Program-made: the position numbers and the translations under genes
In this document: positions 24,798-32,237 of the stretch, piece by piece
How the letters are laid out: the number at the start of each line of letters is the position of its first letter
Position numbering within the stretch: the stretch's first letter is position 1
The notes under the pieces: generated by a model
Told to the model about the DNA's origin: nothing
Databases searched by the model: none
Seen by the model: only the letters and a program-made list of their open reading frames with translations
Origin: an uncultured Bacilli bacterium
GTDB taxonomy: Bacteria > Bacillota_I > Bacilli_A > RF39 > UBA660
Assembly (NCBI GenBank): GCA_947629025.1
Contig: CANRCC010000006.1
Location: forward strand, 1-63,971
Direction of reading: 5' to 3'
Length of the DNA: 63,971 bases

Positions 24798-25670
24798 ATG
24801 AGTGCTAGAGTTGATAATTATGTTGATTTATTATGTAGATATGCCATATATGGTGAAGATGGTTATTATGTAGATCCACGCCATATTATATATCAAATGA
24901 TAGTAGATGAATTAAAACTAAACATGTCATTTAGTAATATTGAAGAGTATGTAAATACCTGTAAAATATCAATAACTGAAAGTGAAATAAAGAATTTTTT
25001 AAGTAAAAAAATAGATGAGGAAGAACCAACATTAAGAAAAGAATTAGAAGAATCTTATAAACCTATTTCCAATAAACTTTCAGAATTGACAGATGAAGAT
25101 ATTAAAAAAGATGCAAAAGAATTTGGGAATCTAATTTTAAAAAGTCGTTATACATTTGAACCTGATTCATTACAATATTTTAAAACCTATACATCAATTT
25201 TAAAGGAAAAATGCAAAACTCTTTTTGAAATATTAGAAGATTTATTTAAAATAAAAGACGGTACTATTTCACAAGAAGGATGGAATCGTATTGTAGATTT
25301 AGATTTTCATATAAATAAATATGGTGATGTTTATACTACCGATATCCAAAGATTAGCAAATGCAATTATTTATAATGTAAAAGATTTACATGATAAGATT
25401 ACTAAAGGAAATAATCCAGAAACATACTTAACATTTAAAGAATCAAGAGATGAAATTTTTGAAAGTAAAACTTATCCAAAAAAAGAAGTTCAAATAAAGG
25501 ATTTATATTATGAACATTGTAAAGAATTTATTGCTTTAAGTGAAAATCAAAAAGAAATGTTAAAAAATGAAAGATATAAAATGTTAGAAGAAGACCTTTC
25601 TGATGACAATGATAAAAAAGATACTTATACTTTAGTTAATACAAGAGAAAATAATAAAAATCATAGCTAA
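24798..25670 (+). CDS. Hypothetical protein, 290 aa
   Basis: Not recognised. Soluble, acidic, helical; no signal peptide. N-terminal segment SARVDNYVDLLCRYAIYGEDGYYVDP and a central helical bundle, with a polar Asn/Glu/Lys tail. Excellent SD AAAGGAGGTC 5 bases before ATG 24798. Stand-alone gene within the accessory region; no hint of function from the neighbours. Confidence 0.6.
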   Translation: MSARVDNYVDLLCRYAIYGEDGYYVDPRHIIYQMIVDELKLNMSFSNIEEYVNTCKISITESEIKNFLSKKIDEEEPTLRKELEESYKPISNKLSELTDEDIKKDAKEFGNLILKSRYTFEPDSLQYFKTYTSILKEKCKTLFEILEDLFKIKDGTISQEGWNRIVDLDFHINKYGDVYTTDIQRLANAIIYNVKDLHDKITKGNNPETYLTFKESRDEIFESKTYPKKEVQIKDLYYEHCKEFIALSENQKEMLKNERYKMLEEDLSDDNDKKDTYTLVNTRENNKNHS

Positions 25671-25854
25671 CTAAAAAGATTTGGTTCAAAAGTATTGATA
25701 AAAAAATTATAATCCATAATCGTGGTCATTTAAATAAAGAAACTGATATAGTTCTTTTTCTGAAAATTTAAAAGAGATTTAAAAAAATTTCCTGTATCTT
25801 TCTTTAGGAAACTAATGATATTTTTTTCTACTATTCAAACTTAATATAGAGAAC

Positions 25855-25883
25855 TTGCAAAAGAGTCGTTTTTATGTTATTAT
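25855..25883 (+). promoter_or_regulatory. Promoter of the antitoxin RNA
   Basis: TTGCAA (25855-25860), exactly 17 bases, TATTAT (25878-25883). Predicted start of transcription near 25890. Confidence 0.65.
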
Positions 25884-25889
25884 GAATAT

Positions 25890-26003
25890 GTCAAGGAAAC
25901 TTGAATAAAATAAAAAAGGAATACCTAATTTTGTCGAGTTAGGTACTATCCTAAAATTATTTGAGATTAGTACCGACTTATACAGTTGGTACTATTTTTA
26001 TTA
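25890..26003 (+). ncRNA. Candidate antisense antitoxin RNA, about 114 nt
   Basis: Transcript predicted from the promoter at 25855-25883 to a strong terminator: AGTACCGACT, loop TATAC, AGTTGGTACT (10 bp with one G-U pair, 25969-25993), then ATTTTTATT. It has a 5' hairpin TACCTAA/TTAGGTA (25922-25947) and no convincing ORF. It is fully complementary to the 3' part of the minus-strand mRNA that encodes the small hydrophobic peptide at 25978-26070, including the last codons. This is the arrangement of 3'-overlapping type I antitoxins such as RatA, SR4 or RNAII of par. Confidence 0.6.
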
Positions 26004-26134
26004 GTATGATTAAAATCACAATAATAAGGAGTATTATGATAGTACAAAGATATTTCTCTTGCTTTCTCATAATTTCACCTCCTTTCACTTTAAAAAGTAA
26101 AGGAGAATAGTACCTAAATTAATTAAGTATTCCT
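25918..26134. repeat. Inverted repeats flanking the toxin gene
   Basis: 25918-25952 begins GGAATACCTAATT and ends TTAGGTACTATCCT. The minus strand of 26101-26134 reads AGGAATACTTAATT...TTAGGTACTATTCTCCT. As a DNA inverted repeat they let the 5' end of the toxin mRNA pair with its own 3' end over about 25 bp (AGGAAUAC-UUAAUU and UUAGGUACUAU halves). Confidence 0.7.
25978..26070 (-). CDS. Candidate type I toxin, 30 aa hydrophobic peptide
   Basis: Below the track cutoff. Starts with charged MRKQEKYLC, then about 17 aliphatic residues (TIIILLIIVILIILIK), then IVPTV-stop: a single-span membrane peptide typical of Fst/TxpA/BsrG-like toxins. It has the strongest SD in the window, AAAGGAGGTG, 5 bases before ATG 26070. 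Promoter on the minus strand: TTGTAT (26169-26164), 17 bases, TATAAT (26146-26141). A terminator beyond the stop uses the TACCTAA/TTAGGTA hairpin followed by TTCCTTTTTT (to about 25910). No family match could be tested. Confidence 0.6.
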   Translation of the reverse strand: MRKQEKYLCTIIILLIIVILIILIKIVPTV

Positions 26135-26140
26135 AAAATA

Positions 26141-26169
26141 ATTATATCAAACAAATGTTCATTATACAA
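26141..26169 (-). promoter_or_regulatory. Promoter of the toxin mRNA
   Basis: Minus strand TTGTAT (26169-26164), 17-base spacer, TATAAT (26146-26141); start near 26134, giving a 5' untranslated region of about 64 nt. Confidence 0.6.
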
Positions 26170-26191
26170 TATTTTTATATTAAATTTATTA

Positions 26192-26242
26192 CAATTTAGA
26201 GAAATACTTGTATATTGCTCAGCAATATATCTTATAGGATAA
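26192..26242. repeat. Copy B of the intergenic palindrome element
   Basis: Begins CAATTTAGAGAAATACTTG, contains TATATTG-CTCAG-CAATATA (26211-26229) and ends AGGATAA. Compare copy A at 23126-23179. It lies between the toxin promoter and the C1B peptidase gene. From here to 26501 the sequence is almost pure A/T with one strong A/T hairpin (AAATATAATTT/AAATTATATTT near 26318) and no other gene seen. Confidence 0.6.
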
Positions 26243-26501
26243 TAAAATTAAAAAATATTATAAAAAAGTCAAATAATATATAAATATAAGGTGAGAACTA
26301 AATAAGAGATTTGTTTATAAAATATAATTTAAAAATTATATTTAAAGTTATTATATTTATTTCTTTAGTGAATTAGATTTATATCAAATTTTTACTTTTA
26401 TAATTTTAGTTTTAAAATTTCAAAATTTATGATAGAATACTATATAGTTTAATTAATTTTATATTATAAAAATAATATTTTGATAAGGAGTTGTTAAATT
26501 T

Positions 26502-27797
26502 ATGTTAAAAGAAGAAAATATAAAAAAATATAAAAAGAAATATGAAAATAATAAACAAAATAAGATTATGCAAAGAATGTTAAATAAAGTTCAATTAGTA
26601 GATTTAATTCAAGATTCAGATACTAAAATTACTAATGAGTTTAATATTGAAATTAAAACGCATAGAGTTACAGATCAAAAAGCATCAGCTCGTTGTTGGT
26701 CATTTGCTGAATTAAATATATTAAGAGAGAAAGTAATAGAAAAATGTAATTTAGATAATTTTGAATTATCCGGAAGTTATATTTCATTTTATGATAGATT
26801 AGAAAGATTTAATATGTTATTAGAAAGACTTATTTCATATAAAGAAAATGGTAAAGATTTATATGATAGAGATGTATCAAGTTTACTTGAAATTGGAATA
26901 ACAGATGGTGGCTCTTTTACACAATTAGCTAATTTGATAAAAAAATATGGTATTGTTCCTAATGATATTTTTCCTGAAACATTTCAATCATCAAATGCAT
27001 ATGAAATTAATCAGATATTATCTAGGTTATTAAGAAAATTTTATTTAGAATTACAAGAAATAAATAATGGTGAAGAAAATAAATTAAAGGATAAATATAT
27101 GCAGCAAGTATATACAATAGTTGCTACTGTATATGGAATTCCTAAAGAAACATTTGATTTTGAATATACTGATAAAAAGGGAACATATCACATAGATAAA
27201 AATATGACTCCAAAAGAGTTTTATGATAAGTATATTAATATAGATTTACAAAAAGAGTATATTGAAATAACAACATATAGTGATGAAAAAATAAAATTAA
27301 ATAAATTATATCAATTAGAAGCGAGTTCTAAAATTAGTGGTGAAGAAGATACTACTATTTTGAATTTATCATCAAAAGACTTTCAATCTTTAATAATTAA
27401 ACAATTAAAATCTAATGAACCAGTATATTTTTATTGTTCTACAACATCAAAACGTATTGATGGTATATGGGTTGATTTAATAGAAAGATATGGGGAAATG
27501 TTTGATATTGATTTAAATTTAGATAGAAATTCTATCTTAAAAACTAATGGAATTACTAACTGTCACGCTATGATAATAACAGGTGCTCATATAATAGATG
27601 ATAAAGTAGTTAAATATAAAGTTGAAAACAGTTGGGGAAGTAAATATGGAAATAATGGATATTATATTGCTACTGATGACTGGTTAAAAAAATATGTATA
27701 TAGAATAGTTATAAATAAGAAAAACTTAAATAAAAATCAACTTGAAATACTAAAACAGGGTAGTATTAAGGTAGATAAATATGATGCTAAATTTTAA
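26502..27797 (+). CDS. pepC: C1B cysteine aminopeptidase (PepC/bleomycin hydrolase family)
   Basis: Cytoplasmic papain-like aminopeptidase. The triad is in place: Cys65 in VTDQKASARCWSFAELN, His355 in NCHAMIITGAH and Asn376 in VENSWGSKYG. 431 aa is the usual PepC size, and the fold-specific middle (DGGSFTQLANLIKKYGIVP) is present. SD AAGGAG is 10 bases before the ATG. It is the last gene of the accessory stretch and follows the toxin-antitoxin locus. Sequence around the active Cys is diverged (ASARCWSF rather than SSGRCWMF). Confidence 0.92.
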   Translation: MLKEENIKKYKKKYENNKQNKIMQRMLNKVQLVDLIQDSDTKITNEFNIEIKTHRVTDQKASARCWSFAELNILREKVIEKCNLDNFELSGSYISFYDRLERFNMLLERLISYKENGKDLYDRDVSSLLEIGITDGGSFTQLANLIKKYGIVPNDIFPETFQSSNAYEINQILSRLLRKFYLELQEINNGEENKLKDKYMQQVYTIVATVYGIPKETFDFEYTDKKGTYHIDKNMTPKEFYDKYINIDLQKEYIEITTYSDEKIKLNKLYQLEASSKISGEEDTTILNLSSKDFQSLIIKQLKSNEPVYFYCSTTSKRIDGIWVDLIERYGEMFDIDLNLDRNSILKTNGITNCHAMIITGAHIIDDKVVKYKVENSWGSKYGNNGYYIATDDWLKKYVYRIVINKKNLNKNQLEILKQGSIKVDKYDAKF

Positions 27798-27816
27798 AAT
27801 ATTTTAGCATTTTTAA
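27784..27816 (+). terminator. Terminator after pepC
   Basis: ATGCTAAA / TTTAGCAT stem overlapping the pepC stop codon, then TTTTTAAATTG. Confidence 0.7.
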
Positions 27817-27945
27817 ATTGTATTTAACCTATATATATGTTATAATTTTTACTACACATTAATTATCTAAATAATTCTTTTTATTAACAATAATATAAAT
27901 GTATATTTAAATCATAATTTGTGTTATAATGAAGTAGGTGATAAA

Positions 27946-28539
27946 ATGAGTAGTATAAAAACATCAAATGTAGATATATTTAATAAAGAATATAACTACA
28001 TAAAAAATGATAGGTATAAAAAATGTGCAAAAGAGTTAGTTTCTCTTCTACCAGACTATTTTTTTGAGGTGCAAGCAAGCTCAACTGGTAAATATCATCC
28101 ATCATTTGCATTAGGAGAAGGAGGATTAGTTAGACATACAAAAGTAGCTGTAAAAATAGCAAAAGAATTATTAGAAAATAATAGTTTAGGTCATAAATTT
28201 ACAGATGAAGAAAAAGATTTGATAATTATGTCAATACTAATTCATGATGGAATGAAACATGGAAGAGAAAAAGAAGAATATACTAAATTTGAACATCCTA
28301 TAATTATATGTGAATATATAAAGGAAAACAAAGATAAACTATCATTAACAGATGATGAGATTAATTTTATTACTAGTGTTGTTTCATCTCATATGGGAGA
28401 ATGGAACACAAATTCTTACAGCAATATTGTTTTACCGCTTCCAAAAAATAAATATCAGAGATTTGTTCATATGTGCGACTTTTTAGCAAGTAGAAAATTT
28501 TTAGATGTTAAATTTGATGGTAATGATATAAAAGAATAG
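27946..28539 (+). CDS. HD-domain phosphohydrolase
   Basis: 197 aa with the HD-fold metal set: LVRHTKVAVKIAKE (first His), LIHDGMKHG (HD pair), FEHPIIICEYI, SSHMGEWN and a final Asp in CDFLASRKF. Such single-domain HD enzymes hydrolyse phosphate esters of nucleotides or similar; the substrate is unknown. ATG 27946 follows AGGTGAT; the track TTG 27919 lies in the -10 region (TATAAT 27925-27930). Downstream gene starts 13 bases later. Confidence 0.75.
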   Translation: MSSIKTSNVDIFNKEYNYIKNDRYKKCAKELVSLLPDYFFEVQASSTGKYHPSFALGEGGLVRHTKVAVKIAKELLENNSLGHKFTDEEKDLIIMSILIHDGMKHGREKEEYTKFEHPIIICEYIKENKDKLSLTDDEINFITSVVSSHMGEWNTNSYSNIVLPLPKNKYQRFVHMCDFLASRKFLDVKFDGNDIKE

Positions 28540-28552
28540 AAGGGATTTACGT

Positions 28553-29152
28553 ATGAAAGAAAAAATAAAGACCATAATATCAAAGATTAATATGAAATAT
28601 TTATTTGTAGTAATACCATTAATATTAATATTAATTCTTATAGTAGTTTCATCAATGTTTACCATAAAAGAAGATTCAGAAAAAGAGGTGGAGGAAATAA
28701 AAACAAATACTTATACGACTAAAGACAATAAGGTTGATTTTACATTTAACGAAGGATTTAAACAAAGTGATGTAGGTGAATATGATTTATATGTTAAAGA
28801 CGATGAAAAACAACTTATAATGGGTATATTCACATATGATTTAGAAAGTTATGAAGAAAATACTGCTAAAGAAGTGCTAGATAATCAAACACAATATTTT
28901 CTTAAGACAAGAAATGATATGACATTATTTAAAAAAGAATTAACAAAAGAATATGAAGATAAAAAAATAACTACTGTAGAATATTCTGGTAAAAGTGCTG
29001 ATTCATCACAGTGCGTTTATGTATTTTCTGTTATTGAATTTAATAACTTGCCTAATTATGTAGTTTATTCTACTAATGTAATAGTAAAAGAAAAATATGA
29101 ACAATATATTAAAGAGGTAAAAGATATAGTAAAAAGTGCAAAACTAAAATAA
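28553..29152 (+). CDS. Membrane-anchored hypothetical protein, 199 aa
   Basis: Not recognised. Short basic cytoplasmic start, one transmembrane helix (about 15-36), then an extracytoplasmic domain of 160 residues, beta-rich, with a single cysteine (SSQCVYVF). Resembles small PsbP/lipoprotein-like sensor domains in outline only. Translated with the HD gene; a terminator separates it from the bacteriocin exporter, so a role as immunity protein is possible but not supported by operon structure. Confidence 0.65.
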   Translation: MKEKIKTIISKINMKYLFVVIPLILILILIVVSSMFTIKEDSEKEVEEIKTNTYTTKDNKVDFTFNEGFKQSDVGEYDLYVKDDEKQLIMGIFTYDLESYEENTAKEVLDNQTQYFLKTRNDMTLFKKELTKEYEDKKITTVEYSGKSADSSQCVYVFSVIEFNNLPNYVVYSTNVIVKEKYEQYIKEVKDIVKSAKLK

Positions 29153-29168
29153 TTTTAGTTTTTTTTAC
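29142..29168 (+). terminator. Terminator after the 28553 gene
   Basis: AACTAAAAT / ATTTTAGTT, 9 bp, followed by TTTTTT; the 5' arm is the end of the coding sequence. Confidence 0.75.
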
Positions 29169-29222
29169 TTTTTTAGGGGATTTTTAAAATAAAGAGTTTA
29201 TATATTTTATGGAGGGAAAAAT

Positions 29223-31259
29223 ATGAGCCATAAATATATAAAACAAGATGGTTTAAAAGATTGTGGTGTATGTTGTCTATATAATATTATAAAATATTAT
29301 GGTGGAAGTATAGATATCGATAAACTAAGAATATATACTAAAACCGATGATAATGGAACTAATGTATATAATATTATTTTGGCATCTAATAAACTCGGGC
29401 TAAATGCAGAAGCATATAAGTGTGAATTAGACGATTTATGTTCACTTAAATTACCTATTATTGCTCATATGGTAATAGATAATTGTAATCATTTTATTAT
29501 TATAGACAAGATAGTAGATGATAATATTATTATATTTGATCCTATAAGAGGAATTTTAAAGTATTCAATGAAAGATTTTGTTAAAGAATGGACAAATATA
29601 ATTATTACATTTACTCCTACTTGTAATATAGTAAAAGAAAAAGAAATAAAGCATACATTTAATATTTATAAATTTATAAAAGATAATAAGATAATACTTA
29701 TATATTTTCTTCTTTCGTCTTTTATCATAACACTCCTAACCAGTCTTAATTCACTATTTCTTAGTGAATTATATAAAAAAAGTACCTATTCGTCTAAAAT
29801 TTTTTCATACTTTGTTATGCTTATATTAGTCAAAATTACATTAGATTACATAAGAACTATGAAATTAGTAATATTTAATAAAAAAATAGACAACACAATA
29901 ACAACAAAAACTTTGAAAAAAATATTATTCCTTCCGTATAAATATCATCATGATAGACCAGTTGGAGATATAATATCAAGATTAAATGATCTTACTTCAA
30001 TTAAAGATTTTATATTTAAAGTTATTTTTTCATTTATAATTGATTGTTTCTTTTTATTAATTTTCATGGTATTAGTATTAAAAATTAATTATATCATATT
30101 TTACATGTTAGTATGTATTTCACTTACTTATCTCCTATTTCATATTATTTATAGAAAATCCATATTATCTAATACTATGATTTTAAAAGAAGCACAAGCA
30201 AATGTAAATTCATTATTGTTTGAGAGCGTAGTAGGAATTGATACAATTAAAAATTTATCAATTGAAAATAAAATTTATAAAAGATTTAAAAAAGAATACA
30301 ATGATTTTCAGATAATAAATTCAAAATTAAATACAAAATATGCAAAACTAAATTTAATAAAAAATATGATAGAATCTTTAAGTCCAATAATATTAATTTA
30401 TATAGGTATATGTTTATCTGAAAGAGAAATTATCCCATTTTCCAATTTGATTGCTCTTAATTCAATAATAATATATTATTTTATATCTTTAGAAAATGTT
30501 ATTTCAATTGATATGACATTAATAAATGCAAAAGAATCATATAAAAGATTAAGTAGATTATTAAAAAATAAAGAAGAAAAAGATAAAGAAAAATTAGATA
30601 TAAGATTTAGTCACAAAATAGATTTTAGCAATGTAATATTTTCATATAATGATGTTAATAATATAATTGAGAATGTAAATTTCAGTATTATTAAAAATAC
30701 ATCTGTATTTATTAAAGGAAAAAGTGGAACAGGCAAATCAACATTATTTAAATTATTAAATAAGCAATTAGATGTAAAAGATAATATGATATTTATTGAT
30801 GGAATTGATATAAATAAAATTAGTAGAGAAGATATTAAAAATAATATTTGTTATGTATCACAAAATGAGTTTATATTTACAGGTAGTATACTTGATAATA
30901 TTAAAATGTATAGTAATTTATCAAATGAAGAAATAACAAAAGCAGTTAAGGTTTCAAAACTAGATGAAGTATTAGAAAAAAGAAATATTAATTTAGATTA
31001 TATATTAAAAGAGAATGGATGTAATTTATCAGGAGGAGAAAGACAGAAAATTTTAATTGCAAGATCTCTTTTAAGAAATAAAAATATCTTGATATTTGAT
31101 GAAACAATGAATGAAATTGATTCTAAATGTGAAAAAGAAATAATAGAAAATATAAAAAAACATTATTGTATAACATTAATTTTAATTTCACATAAAGAAG
31201 ATAATTCTAATCTATTTGATGAAATAATAGAATTTAATAAGAAAGGAAGCAGTATATGA
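29223..31259 (+). CDS. Peptidase-containing ABC exporter (C39 protease + TM + ATPase) for double-glycine peptides
   Basis: 678 aa PCAT transporter that cleaves leader peptides and exports the product. C39 domain: KQDGLKDCGVCCL with Cys14, His90 (NHFIIID) and Asp106 (FDPIRG). A six-helix transmembrane domain follows (about 155-430), then the ATPase with KSGTGKST (Walker A), LSGGERQK (signature) and LIFDETMNEID (Walker B; TMNEID replaces the usual ATSALD). Its stop overlaps the ATG of the first small peptide gene, so the exporter and peptides form one operon. Confidence 0.93.
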   Translation: MSHKYIKQDGLKDCGVCCLYNIIKYYGGSIDIDKLRIYTKTDDNGTNVYNIILASNKLGLNAEAYKCELDDLCSLKLPIIAHMVIDNCNHFIIIDKIVDDNIIIFDPIRGILKYSMKDFVKEWTNIIITFTPTCNIVKEKEIKHTFNIYKFIKDNKIILIYFLLSSFIITLLTSLNSLFLSELYKKSTYSSKIFSYFVMLILVKITLDYIRTMKLVIFNKKIDNTITTKTLKKILFLPYKYHHDRPVGDIISRLNDLTSIKDFIFKVIFSFIIDCFFLLIFMVLVLKINYIIFYMLVCISLTYLLFHIIYRKSILSNTMILKEAQANVNSLLFESVVGIDTIKNLSIENKIYKRFKKEYNDFQIINSKLNTKYAKLNLIKNMIESLSPIILIYIGICLSEREIIPFSNLIALNSIIIYYFISLENVISIDMTLINAKESYKRLSRLLKNKEEKDKEKLDIRFSHKIDFSNVIFSYNDVNNIIENVNFSIIKNTSVFIKGKSGTGKSTLFKLLNKQLDVKDNMIFIDGIDINKISREDIKNNICYVSQNEFIFTGSILDNIKMYSNLSNEEITKAVKVSKLDEVLEKRNINLDYILKENGCNLSGGERQKILIARSLLRNKNILIFDETMNEIDSKCEKEIIENIKKHYCITLILISHKEDNSNLFDEIIEFNKKGSSI

Positions 31260-31396
31260 GAAAATTAAGTACATTAGAAATGCTTAATACTAAAGCAGAT
31301 GGATTGTCAGCTGGGGTAATAGCTGCAATAGCAGCAGGTATAGCATTTTTTGCAGGATTATTAGATGGATATACAAGGCCATATAAATGTAGATAA
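31256..31396 (+). CDS. Putative bacteriocin peptide 1, 46 aa
   Basis: Missing from the track. ATG overlaps the exporter stop (ATGA). Leader-like start RKLSTLEMLNTKADG has the L-S-x-x-E-M-L pattern of double-glycine leaders but ends ADG rather than GG. The remainder is strongly hydrophobic with small-residue spacing (GVIAAIAAGIAFFAGLLDG, containing GxxxG-like AxxxG steps) and a basic end TRPYKCR with one cysteine. Best read as one subunit of a two-peptide class IIb bacteriocin; an immunity or holin-like peptide is an alternative. Confidence 0.65.
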   Translation: MRKLSTLEMLNTKADGLSAGVIAAIAAGIAFFAGLLDGYTRPYKCR

Positions 31397-31409
31397 GGGG
31401 GTATAAAAA

Positions 31410-31577
31410 ATGCAAAAATTAACTAACAACGAAATGCTTAAAATAACAGGAGGAGGCTCCGTATCTGGAACACTAATTAATGCCATATGGAATGGCGTAA
31501 AAGCATTTATAGACGTTGGAAGATATGCAGGTTCTGCAATAAGAAGAATGATAGATAAAAATCTATGTAGATATTAA
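31410..31577 (+). CDS. Putative bacteriocin peptide 2, 55 aa, with double-glycine leader
   Basis: Missing from the track. Leader MQKLTNNEMLKITGG is a textbook C39 substrate: Leu-12, Glu-8, Met-7, Ile-4, Gly-2, Gly-1. The predicted mature 40-mer begins GSVSGTLINAIWNG (GxxxG), continues with an amphipathic helix, has a second GxxxG (GRYAG) and ends basic with DKNLCRY, one cysteine. SD GGGGG is 8 bases before ATG 31410. Together with the exporter 150 bases upstream this is strong evidence for an unmodified class II bacteriocin. Confidence 0.8.
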   Translation: MQKLTNNEMLKITGGGSVSGTLINAIWNGVKAFIDVGRYAGSAIRRMIDKNLCRY

Positions 31578-31598
31578 AAAGAGAAAAAGAAATTATAC

Positions 31599-31636
31599 AA
31601 TAAGAGATTTATTAAATAAATCTCTTATTTTTTTAT
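31599..31636 (+). terminator. Terminator of the bacteriocin operon
   Basis: AATAAGAGATTTA / TAAATCTCTTATT, 13 bp stem, followed by TTTTTT. Confidence 0.85.
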
Positions 31637-31703
31637 TAAAATATTTTTTACTTTAGAAAAAAAGTGATATAATATTATTAATGGTAAAGGAGTTGATATG
31701 TAA

Positions 31704-32225
31704 GTGAAAAAAAGAAGGTATAGAAAAAGAAAATCTAAAAATATATTTTTATGGTTTATTATAATTGCATTATTAGTATTATTAATATTTTTTATATATG
31801 ATAATGTTAAAACAAAAAATAATAATACTGATAAAGAAGTGATAGAAAAAGAAGAAAGTAAAGAAGAAAAAAAGGAAGATGAACAGATAAATGATAAAGA
31901 TACAGATATAGATAATGAAAATAAAGAACCTACAACTCCAGCAACAACTACAATTCCAAAAGAAGAGAAAAAGGAAAACAAAACACAAAACGAGTCAAAA
32001 AATTTAGATGTATCATCAATTGATTTAATTGGAAGTGAAGAAATTACCTTAAAAGTAGGCGATAAGTATGAAGAATTAGGCGCTAAAGCTTATAATAAAA
32101 ATGGTGAAGATATATCAAGTAAAATTAAAATTGATTCAGCAGTTGATACTACAAAACCAGGAACATATACAGTTTCTTATTCAATTGGTAATTGGATAGT
32201 ACTTAGATATGTAATTGTAAAGTAG
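31704..32225 (+). CDS. Membrane-anchored protein with bacterial Ig-like (DUF5011-type) domain
   Basis: Basic start KKRRYRKRKSK, one transmembrane helix (about 14-34), a long Glu/Lys/Asp/Thr linker (about 40-105) and a C-terminal Ig-like module: IDLIGSEEITLKVGDKYEELGA...DTTKPGTYTVSYS, the DUF5011/HYR pattern found on Gram-positive surface proteins. Start is GTG 31704; SD AAAGGAG is about 12 bases away, rather far, with an ATG-TAA in between. It lies 12 bases before the ChW lysozyme gene and is likely co-expressed. Confidence 0.75.
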   Translation: MKKRRYRKRKSKNIFLWFIIIALLVLLIFFIYDNVKTKNNNTDKEVIEKEESKEEKKEDEQINDKDTDIDNENKEPTTPATTTIPKEEKKENKTQNESKNLDVSSIDLIGSEEITLKVGDKYEELGAKAYNKNGEDISSKIKIDSAVDTTKPGTYTVSYSIGNWIVLRYVIVK

Positions 32226-32237
32226 AGGTGTATTTAT

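Noticed and set aside
25690-25780. Possible transposase remnant (frame reading IIHNRGHLNKETDIVLFLKI)
   Set aside because: About 20 codons only, no match to a specific family that I can name, and no terminal repeats around it.
26037-26111. Plus-strand 24-codon ORF MIVQRYFSCFL... with AAGGAG upstream, antisense to the toxin start
   Set aside because: It lies beyond the antitoxin terminator with no promoter of its own, and its sequence is forced by the complement of the toxin SD and charged N terminus.
31625-31988. Two overlapping minus-strand ORFs rich in Phe/Ser
   Set aside because: Shadows of the Lys/Glu-rich linker of the Ig-domain protein; low-complexity complement only.
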